A stretch of 64,000 nt of DNA from UBA8199 sp964507045 (GTDB lineage: Bacteria; Verrucomicrobiota; Verrucomicrobiia; Limisphaerales; UBA8199). The notes under the pieces are model-generated. The model saw only the letters and a program-made list of their open reading frames with translations, did not search any database and was not told the DNA's origin. Below are positions 44,141 to 51,105 of the stretch, one piece after another. Position 1 is the first letter of the stretch. Each line of letters starts with the position of its first letter. Made by a program: the position numbers and the translations under genes. The stretch is taken from positions 59,653 through 123,652 of the forward strand of contig CAZDOO010000002.1 of assembly GCA_964507045.1 (NCBI GenBank), read 5' to 3'.

Positions 44141-44743
44141 ATGAAAAAGAGATTACTGGTAGTGGATGACGACCCAGCGGTGCTGGAAGCAATGACGAGG
44201 CTGCTGGTGGCCGAGGGTTACGAAGTACTGGCGGCGCGAGACGGGGCGGGGGCGCTGAGGCATTTCAACGCCGGCCCGGTGGACCTGGTGGTGCTGGATT
44301 TGAATCTGGGGACGGACGACGGGTGGGATGTGTTCCGGAAGATGGCCGAAGCGAAGCCGGTGGTGCCGACAGTGATCATCACGGCAGAGTGCGCCCAGAG
44401 AGAGCTGGCCCGGGCGGCGGGGGTGGAGGCGCTGGTGGAGAAGCCAATTGACGTGCCGGTATTTCTGGAGATTGTGCGCGACCTGCTGGCGGAGCGGGGC
44501 GAACAACGGTGGGAGCGGATCTGCGGCAGCGATGGATGCTGCCGCTACGTGGGGAGGAGTTATGAGACGTTTTTAAGGCTGCTGCAGGAGCGGCGCTCGG
44601 CCCCGATGAAGCTCTCCTGGGGGTCGAGAGCCACGGCCGGGGATTCGCCGGCTGCGGGTGCGGGCGGGTTTGGTGCTGGGCAGCTCAGCGTGGTCGCGGG
44701 GTCTCTTTGGGACTCCGAGCAAAGGAAAGGCGCGAGCTCATGA
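44141..44743 (+). CDS. Response regulator with unassigned C-terminal extension
   Basis: 200 aa from ATG 44141. Receiver residues 1-120: MKKRLLVVDDDPAVLEAMTR, phospho-Asp53 in VVLDLNLGTDDGWDVF, Thr in VIITAECA, Lys in LVEKPID. After the receiver come ~80 residues with no family (CGSDGCCRYVGRSYETFLRL...SAPMKLSWGSRATAG), Gly/Ala-rich at the end. Some island-borne regulators carry such tails. It is isolated from kinases in the window. Confidence 0.8.
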   Translation: MKKRLLVVDDDPAVLEAMTRLLVAEGYEVLAARDGAGALRHFNAGPVDLVVLDLNLGTDDGWDVFRKMAEAKPVVPTVIITAECAQRELARAAGVEALVEKPIDVPVFLEIVRDLLAERGEQRWERICGSDGCCRYVGRSYETFLRLLQERRSAPMKLSWGSRATAGDSPAAGAGGFGAGQLSVVAGSLWDSEQRKGASS

Positions 44744-45068
44744 ACATTGCCGTAGCCGCGATGAGACGAAAGCGGTGGCCGGTCGCAGCCGTTGCGACAT
44801 AGTTGAGCGAGGCGGGATGTAACCGGTGCAATCGGAGCCGGAGGCGGAACAAAATATTCCGGGCGGGGGGTGTTTGGCGTCTTCGGAGAATGGGGAAATC
44901 TCAGAAAAACTGGGTTTTGGGGCTTTATCGGCAGGTGGCACGTCAGGAGCTAGAGAGATGCCGAGCCGAGAACCGGATGGAACAGCAGCTCATTGGTTGA
45001 GGCGACGGTGGAGCGCCCTCTGACGCGTCGCAGTGAACTCGGAGAGGGAAAAACGCGCAAGACAGAAC
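44740..45068 (+). other. Gap with a possible 20-residue leader peptide
   Basis: An ATG at 44740 overlaps the stop of the receiver gene (ATGA) and gives MNIAVAAMRRKRWPVAAVAT before a stop at 44802. It may be accidental. The remaining ~260 bp up to the universal stress protein holds no supported feature. Confidence 0.25.
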
Positions 45069-46085
45069 ATGAACACATTAAGCATGGCAAGATCAAGGCC
45101 CGGGCGGGAAATGCCACCGGGGAAACCAGCGACGGTCGGTGATGGCAGCCAGGCCGAGACGGAAGTGTCCCTGACTCCACTGCCGAGCCTGTGTCCGCGC
45201 TCGATATTGGTGCCCTGCGATTTCTCCGGGGTGGCGGCGGCGCTGCTGCACCGGCTGATGCCGTTGGCAGAACGAAGCGGGGCGGCGCTGCACGTTCTGC
45301 ATGTGATCGAGCCGGCGGCTGCGGGGGCGGCGGCCGAGTTGCCCGGGACGTTCTTGAGCGGCGAGATGCGGGCGAGCGCAGCCCGGTTGCAGTTGCAGGA
45401 GTGGGTGGACCGGACATTGCCGCGGCGGGTGGCGATTACGAGTACGGTGCGGGTGGGCCGGGCGGCGGATCAGATCGTGGCGCAGGCCGAGGCATTGGGG
45501 GCGGACCTGATCGTGATGAGCGCGCACGTGGGCAAGGGCCTGAGCGGCATGCTGCTGCGGACGACGACGGAGCGGGTGGCGCGAGAAGCTCCCTGCCCGG
45601 TGCTGGTGATTGCCAAGGACAAGGTTCACGACTTCATGCAGAACATGAAGGAGTTTCCGCCGCGTTCGTGGAAGCGCATTTTGCTGCCGGTGGATCTGAC
45701 CAACGCAGTGCGCGGGGGTCTGGTCTACGGAGCGGCGTTTGCCAAAGGGACGGGAGCGAAGCTACACATCCTGCACGTGGTGCCGGGCGATGGGTCCCCG
45801 GCAGGGGACGCGGGGCCGGAGGCCAGGGAGCGGTTGGCGGAGTGGCTGGGGGCGGAATTGCGGTGGCCGGTGGAATTTGAAGGGACAGTGTGGACCGGCA
45901 TTCCATTGCTGCACGCGATTCTAATGGAGGCCCGCCGGTCGAAGGTGGATGCGATCCTGCTGCCGGCGCGGGATCGTAGCTGGACGCAGCGGCATCGTTT
46001 GTGGAGCGTCACGGACGGCATCCTGAGGCACGCGCCGTGTCCGGTGGTGAGCGTGCGCGGCTGCCTGGACGGATTGGTGGCATAA
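45069..46085 (+). CDS. Tandem universal stress protein (two Usp domains)
   Basis: 338 aa from ATG 45069 (GTG 45033 is an alternative). First Usp domain ~residues 45-185: SILVPCDFSGVAAALLHRLM, LHVLHVIEP, GADLIVMSAHVGKGLSGMLL, 'RVAREAPCPVLVI' (the G-x2-G-x9-S/T nucleotide motif appears as GKGLSGMLLRTTTERV). Second ~200-330: RILLPVDLTNAVRGGLVYGA, LHILHVVPGD, VDAILLPARDRS, ILRHAPCPVVSV, with the ATP motif decayed. It follows the form of cytoplasmic tandem USPs linked to starvation. 27 nt before the antiporter gene, likely one operon. Confidence 0.9.
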   Translation: MNTLSMARSRPGREMPPGKPATVGDGSQAETEVSLTPLPSLCPRSILVPCDFSGVAAALLHRLMPLAERSGAALHVLHVIEPAAAGAAAELPGTFLSGEMRASAARLQLQEWVDRTLPRRVAITSTVRVGRAADQIVAQAEALGADLIVMSAHVGKGLSGMLLRTTTERVAREAPCPVLVIAKDKVHDFMQNMKEFPPRSWKRILLPVDLTNAVRGGLVYGAAFAKGTGAKLHILHVVPGDGSPAGDAGPEARERLAEWLGAELRWPVEFEGTVWTGIPLLHAILMEARRSKVDAILLPARDRSWTQRHRLWSVTDGILRHAPCPVVSVRGCLDGLVA

Positions 46086-46112
46086 GCGGTTGTCTGGCAA
46101 GGTTGGATTCCC

Positions 46113-48407
46113 ATGACCGGTTTCGATTTCATTCAGGATCTGGCGCTGGTGATGTTAATCGCCGCGGGGGCGGCTTGGGTTTGCCAGCGGATCGGTGTGC
46201 CCGTGGTGATCGGGTACATCACGGCGGGGATTGTGCTCGGTCCGGTGTCCGGGTCCTACGCGCTGGTTTCGGACCAGGGTCGGATTCAATCGCTGGCGCA
46301 GATCGGGCTGGTGTTTCTCATCTTCAGCATCGGACAGGGGGTGCGACTGCAGCGGCTGAAGCGGGTGGGTCTGCCGTTGATTCTGGCGACGGCGCTGATC
46401 GCGGTGCTGGTGCTGCTGGGGTGCCGGGTGCTGGGGGCGGCGCTGGGGTGGCCGGGGGTGCACAGCCTGGTGCTGGCGGGAATGCTGATGGTTTCGAGCA
46501 CGGCGGTGCTGGGCAAGAGCCTGCGGGAAGCGAACGCCACCCACAGCGGTTTCGGCCAGACGGCGCTGACGGTAACAGCCCTGGACGACCTGGTAGCGGT
46601 GGTAACGCTGACGGTGCTGGCGTCAATCGCGCAGGCGGGGCAGGCAAGCGCGATGGCCGTGTTCGGCACGATCATCCAACTCAAAGCGGTGATCGTTACG
46701 ATGGCGATTGGCGCGTTGCTGCTGGTGCCGGCGGTGCTGAACCGATTGGGACGCGGAGTATCGTCCGAGGTGCATTCGCTGGTGACCGTGGGCTTGCTGC
46801 TGGCGATGGCGCTGTTGTCGGCCAAGGCGGGGTTTTCGGCGGCGTTGGGGGCGTTCTTGCTGGGCACGATTGTGTCGAGCACCGGACGCAGCGGGCAGGT
46901 GGAGCGGGTGCTGGGCGGGTTGTGCGAGGTATTCGCGCCGGTGTTCTTTGTGGCGATGGGCATGCTGTTCGAGTTCAAGGCGCTCGCGGCGGTGTGGCCG
47001 CTGGTGCTGGGCGTGTTCCTGGTGGCGGTGGTGTGGCGAACGCTCGCGGCGACGGCGGCGCTGCTGCTGGTGGGGCAGCCGATGGCAGAGGCTGCCCGGG
47101 CGGCAGTGTGCCTGACGCCGATCGGGGAGTTCTCGCTGATCATTGCGCTGACGGGGGTGCAGGGCGGTTTGGTGCCGCCGTCGTTTTACGGGCTGGCAAT
47201 CGGGGTGTGCGTGCTGACCTCGCTGACCACGCCGGTCCTGATCCGGAAGTCGGGCGCGATCAGCGGGTATATCGAGCGAAGGCTACCCGCGTTCCTGGCG
47301 CAGTGGATCGGGTTTTACCATGAATGGATCGAGCGGTTGAAGCATCGTCAGCAATCGAACCTGCTCTGGAAACTGACAGCGCCCCGTTTGGTGCAGATAG
47401 CGTTCCTGATCCTGTTTGTCTCCGGGATGGTGGTCTTTGCCAAGCCGCTGTATTCGCTGGCGGAGAAGTGGCTGGGGGCGGACTGGCCCGCGGCGGGCGG
47501 CTTGCCGGTGATGTTCTGGTTCGGTTTTGGGGTATTGTTGCTTGGGCCGCTGATCGCGCTGTGGAGAAACGTGGAAGCGGTGGCGATGATCTGCGCGGAG
47601 TCAGCGTCGGCGGGACGAGCGAAACGCTCGGTGGCGCAGTCCTTCTTTGAGCGGCTGATAAAAGGCGCGGCGCTGGTGGCGCTTCTGGTGTGGCTGGCAG
47701 CCCTCTTTCCTTACGGGGCGTTGCCGGCGTGGGAATTGGCAGCGCTGGCGGGGGCGTTCGTCCTCGTGGGGGCGGTGTTTTGGAGGAAGCTCATCCGCCT
47801 GCACAGCCGGTTTGAGATCGAATTGAGGACGCAGTTGGTGGATTCGCCGTTCGCCGGGGCCAATGGACGGGTGGCGGGCTGGCCGAAGCGGAACGAAGAG
47901 TGGAGCCTGAGCCTGCGCGAGTGTGTGATCGGAGAAGGCACGCGGGCGGCAGCCCGGGCGGTTGCGGAATTACCGCTGCGGCAATTGTTTTCGTGCACTC
48001 TGGCGAGCATCGAGCGGCAAGGGGTCGTGATTTCCAATCCGGGGGCGGTCACGGTGCTGTATCCGAACGACAAAGTGCTGCTGCTGGGCCGGGATGAGGA
48101 TTTGCGCCGGGCGGAACGGTGGCTGGGTGAGGAAGCGGAGCGGGCCCAGAAGGCGAGTCCGGAGCCGCAACTGGCGGATTTAAGCCTGCAGCACCTGACG
48201 GTGCCGGCGGTGTCGCGGCACATTGGCAAGGCGCTGGGAGAACTGCCGCTGAAGTCGCTGTTCGGGATTCAAATTGTGGGAATCGAGCGGGACCAGCGGT
48301 CGGTGGTGAGCCCCGGGCGCTCGGAGACGCTGCATCCCGGCGATCAATTACTGGTCTTGGGCGCGCCCGAACAAGTCAACGAAATGGCGTTCTGGCTGTC
48401 GACCTGA
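46113..48407 (+). CDS. CPA2 cation/proton antiporter (KefB/YbaL-like) with TrkA-C domains
   Basis: 764 aa. Residues ~5-385 form the 12-13-TM Na_H_Exchanger domain (PVVIGYITAGIVLGPVSGSY; LIFSIGQGVRL; SSTAVLGKSLREANATHSGF; TALDDLVAVVTL with the ion-binding Asp pair). A second TM block (~425-570) and two RCK_C/TrkA-C domains (~610-685: LSLRECVIGEGTRAAARAVA; ~690-764: HIGKALGELPLKSLFGIQIV) follow. No TrkA-N nucleotide domain is present. Potassium/proton exchange with ligand gating at the C-terminus is expected. Co-directional with USP and homospermidine synthase. Confidence 0.9.
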   Translation: MTGFDFIQDLALVMLIAAGAAWVCQRIGVPVVIGYITAGIVLGPVSGSYALVSDQGRIQSLAQIGLVFLIFSIGQGVRLQRLKRVGLPLILATALIAVLVLLGCRVLGAALGWPGVHSLVLAGMLMVSSTAVLGKSLREANATHSGFGQTALTVTALDDLVAVVTLTVLASIAQAGQASAMAVFGTIIQLKAVIVTMAIGALLLVPAVLNRLGRGVSSEVHSLVTVGLLLAMALLSAKAGFSAALGAFLLGTIVSSTGRSGQVERVLGGLCEVFAPVFFVAMGMLFEFKALAAVWPLVLGVFLVAVVWRTLAATAALLLVGQPMAEAARAAVCLTPIGEFSLIIALTGVQGGLVPPSFYGLAIGVCVLTSLTTPVLIRKSGAISGYIERRLPAFLAQWIGFYHEWIERLKHRQQSNLLWKLTAPRLVQIAFLILFVSGMVVFAKPLYSLAEKWLGADWPAAGGLPVMFWFGFGVLLLGPLIALWRNVEAVAMICAESASAGRAKRSVAQSFFERLIKGAALVALLVWLAALFPYGALPAWELAALAGAFVLVGAVFWRKLIRLHSRFEIELRTQLVDSPFAGANGRVAGWPKRNEEWSLSLRECVIGEGTRAAARAVAELPLRQLFSCTLASIERQGVVISNPGAVTVLYPNDKVLLLGRDEDLRRAERWLGEEAERAQKASPEPQLADLSLQHLTVPAVSRHIGKALGELPLKSLFGIQIVGIERDQRSVVSPGRSETLHPGDQLLVLGAPEQVNEMAFWLST

Positions 48408-48442
48408 CGCAGGCCGACGGCGTCCGCCGCAACCCTGTAGCA

Positions 48443-50059
48443 ATGAAAATCAAATCAAACCACCAAAGAACAAGAACTATGACCAAAGCAAAAACCATTG
48501 ACGCCCGTGCCTTTGCCTCGCATGCCCGCGGAAGGCGCCCCGCCCGCCGCCGACACGGTGCGCACGAAATCCGGACCGCAGGCGAGGGGGGCGCGGCCAC
48601 CAGGCTCGAATTCAAGCAGCGAATTCTGTTTGTGGGCTACGGAGCCGTGGCGCAATGCACGCTGCCGATCCTGGTCAGGTACCTGGAGGTGCCCTGCGTC
48701 AATATCACCGTCCTGGATTTCGAGGACCGACGGGCGGTGCTGGCGCCATGGCTTAAGCGCGGCGTCAAGTTTGTGCGGCGGCAGGTCACCCGCGAAAACA
48801 TGGGCGCGCTGCTGGCACGGCATCTGGGGCGGGGCGATCTGCTGATTGATCTGGCCTGGAACATAGACTGTTGCGAGATCCTCCAGTGGTGTCACGACCG
48901 GGGTGTCCTCTACGTCAACGCGTCGGTTGAGCTTTGGGACCCGTACGAAAACGCTCACGGGGCGCCGCCACAAAAGCGGACCCTCTACTGGCGCCACATG
49001 AACATCCGCCGCCTGGTGAGCAACTGGGCTGAGGGGAGCCCGACGGCCGTGATCGAGCACGGGGCCAATCCGGGCCTGATTTCACATTTCGTCAAGCAGG
49101 GGCTGATCGACATCGGCAAGCGGCTGCTGGCTGACAAGAAGGTGGCTGGACGCGACGCCGAGGAAGTGACCCAGCTCATCCGGGACCAGCGATTCAATCA
49201 GCTCGGCAGGAAACTGGGGGTGAAAGTAATTCACTGCAGCGAGCGCGACACGCAGATCACGGACCGGCCCAAAGAGGTGGGCGAGTTTGTGAACACCTGG
49301 AGCGTGGAGGGGTTCCGCGAGGAGGGGACGACCACCGCGGAGATGGGCTGGGGCACGCACGAGAAGGAGTTGCCAGAGTTGGCTTTCGAGCACGCCGAAG
49401 GGCCCCGCAACCAGATCTGCCTCGCCCGGATGGGAATGAACACCTGGGTCAGATCGTGGGTGCCGGATTTCCACATTCAAGGCATGGTGGTGCGGCATGG
49501 CGAGGCGTTCACCATCTCCGACCGGCTGACGGTCTGGAAGAACGGCAAGGCCATTTACAGGCCCACGGTGCATTATGCCTATTGCCCGGCGGATGCGGCC
49601 ATCGCATCCCTCAATGAACTGCGCGGCTGCAGTTACCAGCTCCAGCAAAAGCAACGGATCCTGAATGACGAAATCATTAGCGGCTCGGACATCCTGGGCG
49701 CGCTGTTGATGGGGCACGCCTACAACTCGTGGTGGACCGGCAGCAAGCTCAGCATCGAGGACTCGCGCCGGCTGGTCCCTCACCAGAACGCCACCACGAT
49801 GCAGGTCGCCATTGCCGTCGTCGCCGCCGCGATGTGGATGATCGAGAATCCCGCCAAAGGCGTGTGTCTCCCGGAGGATCTCCCGCACGAGTACGTCCTG
49901 AAGATTTCCCGGCCTTACCTGGGCGAGTGGATTTCCAAGCCATCGGACTGGACCCCGTTAAAGCGCAACGGGAACCGTTTCCAGGGGTATAACAAGGCGA
50001 ACGTGGACCCGTCTGATCCCTGGCAGTTCAAGAATTTCCTCACAACCGACGGAGACTGA
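48443..50059 (+). CDS. hss: Homospermidine synthase
   Basis: 538 aa (ATG 48479 would give 526). A basic ~55-residue N-terminal extension is similar in flavour to that of the 42.0-kb paralogue. Then RILFVGYGAVAQCTLPILVR (NAD-binding), DLLIDLAWNIDCCEILQWCH, LYVNASVELWDPYENAHGAP, TAVIEHGANPGLISHFVKQG, VIHCSERDTQITDRPKEVGE, FVNTWSVEGFREEGTTTAEM and WGTHEKELP: the full run of motifs of bacterial NAD-dependent homospermidine synthase (putrescine + putrescine or spermidine to sym-homospermidine + NH3). Cytoplasmic. No decarboxylase for putrescine supply is in the window. Confidence 0.92.
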   Translation: MKIKSNHQRTRTMTKAKTIDARAFASHARGRRPARRRHGAHEIRTAGEGGAATRLEFKQRILFVGYGAVAQCTLPILVRYLEVPCVNITVLDFEDRRAVLAPWLKRGVKFVRRQVTRENMGALLARHLGRGDLLIDLAWNIDCCEILQWCHDRGVLYVNASVELWDPYENAHGAPPQKRTLYWRHMNIRRLVSNWAEGSPTAVIEHGANPGLISHFVKQGLIDIGKRLLADKKVAGRDAEEVTQLIRDQRFNQLGRKLGVKVIHCSERDTQITDRPKEVGEFVNTWSVEGFREEGTTTAEMGWGTHEKELPELAFEHAEGPRNQICLARMGMNTWVRSWVPDFHIQGMVVRHGEAFTISDRLTVWKNGKAIYRPTVHYAYCPADAAIASLNELRGCSYQLQQKQRILNDEIISGSDILGALLMGHAYNSWWTGSKLSIEDSRRLVPHQNATTMQVAIAVVAAAMWMIENPAKGVCLPEDLPHEYVLKISRPYLGEWISKPSDWTPLKRNGNRFQGYNKANVDPSDPWQFKNFLTTDGD

Positions 50060-50115
50060 AATGGCCGAGACCAGGAGCATCCGCCGTCACCATCAACCAA
50101 TGAAAGTGTAAGCTC

Positions 50116-50532
50116 ATGAAAACGATTATGAATACGCGGGTGATCTACATCACCGAGGCGGACATGCAGCGGCTGCGCCCGCTGATCGAGGGCATGAAAA
50201 ACTCGCGCGACGACTTGCGGGCGCTGGAGAGCGAGCTCAAGCAGGCGCGCGTGGTGGCGCCGGCGGACGTGCCGCCCGATGTGATCACGATGAATTCGAA
50301 GGCGCGGCTGCGGGACCTGGATACCGGGGAGGAAATGGTCTTCACGGTGGTCTTTCCGGGCAACGCGAGCATTGAGCACGACCGGATTTCGGTGGTTGCC
50401 CCGATTGGGACCGCGATGCTCGGGCATCGGGTCGGCGACGAATTCGAGTGGCAGGTGCCGGCGGGCCTGGTGCGACTGCGGGTGGAGAAGGTGCTGTACC
50501 AGCCGGAGGCGGCGGGGCACTACCATTTGTGA
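50116..50532 (+). CDS. rnk: Rnk-like GreA/GreB-family protein
   Basis: 138 aa (ATG 50116 or 50128). Short N-terminal helix region (VIYITEADMQRLRPLIEGMK, DDLRALESELKQARVV), then the GreA_GreB C-terminal FKBP-like domain (ITMNSKARLRDLDTGEEMVF, TVVFPGNASIEHDRISVVAP, IGTAMLGHRVGDEFEWQVP). The truncated coiled coil without the acidic GreA tip is the Rnk pattern: binds RNA polymerase near the secondary channel; historically 'regulator of nucleoside diphosphate kinase'. 56 nt after hss. Confidence 0.88.
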   Translation: MKTIMNTRVIYITEADMQRLRPLIEGMKNSRDDLRALESELKQARVVAPADVPPDVITMNSKARLRDLDTGEEMVFTVVFPGNASIEHDRISVVAPIGTAMLGHRVGDEFEWQVPAGLVRLRVEKVLYQPEAAGHYHL

Positions 50533-50679
50533 ATGTCCAGCTGAAGCCTGCTGGACGCGCGATTGCGGGCGGGCCTGCCGGGCGTTTGACAGGCAGGCTT
50601 GCCGGCTTACTGTTTTGGCTGGGGGCATCAGGATGGCGGGGGTTTGGAACGGAAACGACAAGAGCAGATGAGAGATGCT

Positions 50680-51033
50680 ATGGCAAAAACAGACGAGGCC
50701 AAATCGGCTCAGGAGTTCTTCTACCGATCGCCTGAGGCTAACAGTGTGCAGTTGGTGGGGGACTTTACTCGGTGGCAAAAGGAACCCATCAACCTGGCGA
50801 AACAGGCTGATGGCATGTGGAAGGCTAACGTGCCGCTGGCCGCAGGCACGTACCACTACCGGTTTCTGGTGGACGGACAGTGGCGCGATGATCCGCAGTG
50901 CGCGCTCAGGATTCCAAACATCTTCGGTTCATACAACATGGTGCGCGAGGTGGTGGCCGACGCGGAGATTGCGGCGCCGGCGGAGGCCATTCAAAGGAAG
51001 CCCAGCCGGCGCCGGGCTGGCAGGAACGCTTAG
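50680..51033 (+). CDS. CBM48/AMPK1-CBM glycogen-binding-domain protein
   Basis: 117 aa from ATG 50680 (ATG 50668 also possible). QEFFYRSPEANSVQLVGDFT, RWQKEPINLAKQADGMWKAN, VPLAAGTYHYRFLVDGQWRD, DPQCALRIPNIFGSYNMVRE is the complete early-set carbohydrate-binding domain found in glycogen branching enzymes and AMPK beta; the signature W and 'G.y.YrF.vDG.w..DP' are intact. There is no enzyme domain. A basic tail (QRKPSRRRAGRNA) ends it. Likely tethers something to glycogen or reports glycogen status. Confidence 0.88.
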   Translation: MAKTDEAKSAQEFFYRSPEANSVQLVGDFTRWQKEPINLAKQADGMWKANVPLAAGTYHYRFLVDGQWRDDPQCALRIPNIFGSYNMVREVVADAEIAAPAEAIQRKPSRRRAGRNA

Positions 51034-51059
51034 CCGGAACGAATGATCTCGTTCCGGCT
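51032..51059. terminator. Stem-loop between convergent genes
   Basis: Perfect 11-bp stem AGCCGGAACGA / TCGTTCCGGCT, loop ATGATC, overlapping the CBM48 stop region and ~47 nt from the ilvD stop. No clear T-tract; plausible bidirectional terminator. Confidence 0.5.
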
Positions 51060-51105
51060 CAAATTCACGGCGGGGCCGCTATGGGCCAATGTGCCGGTCT
51101 GCGAC

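Noticed and set aside
46001..47323. 440-codon frame overlapping USP and antiporter genes
   Set aside because: Composition is dominated by Gly and Arg, with no ribosome site; both genuine genes have recognisable domains in another frame.
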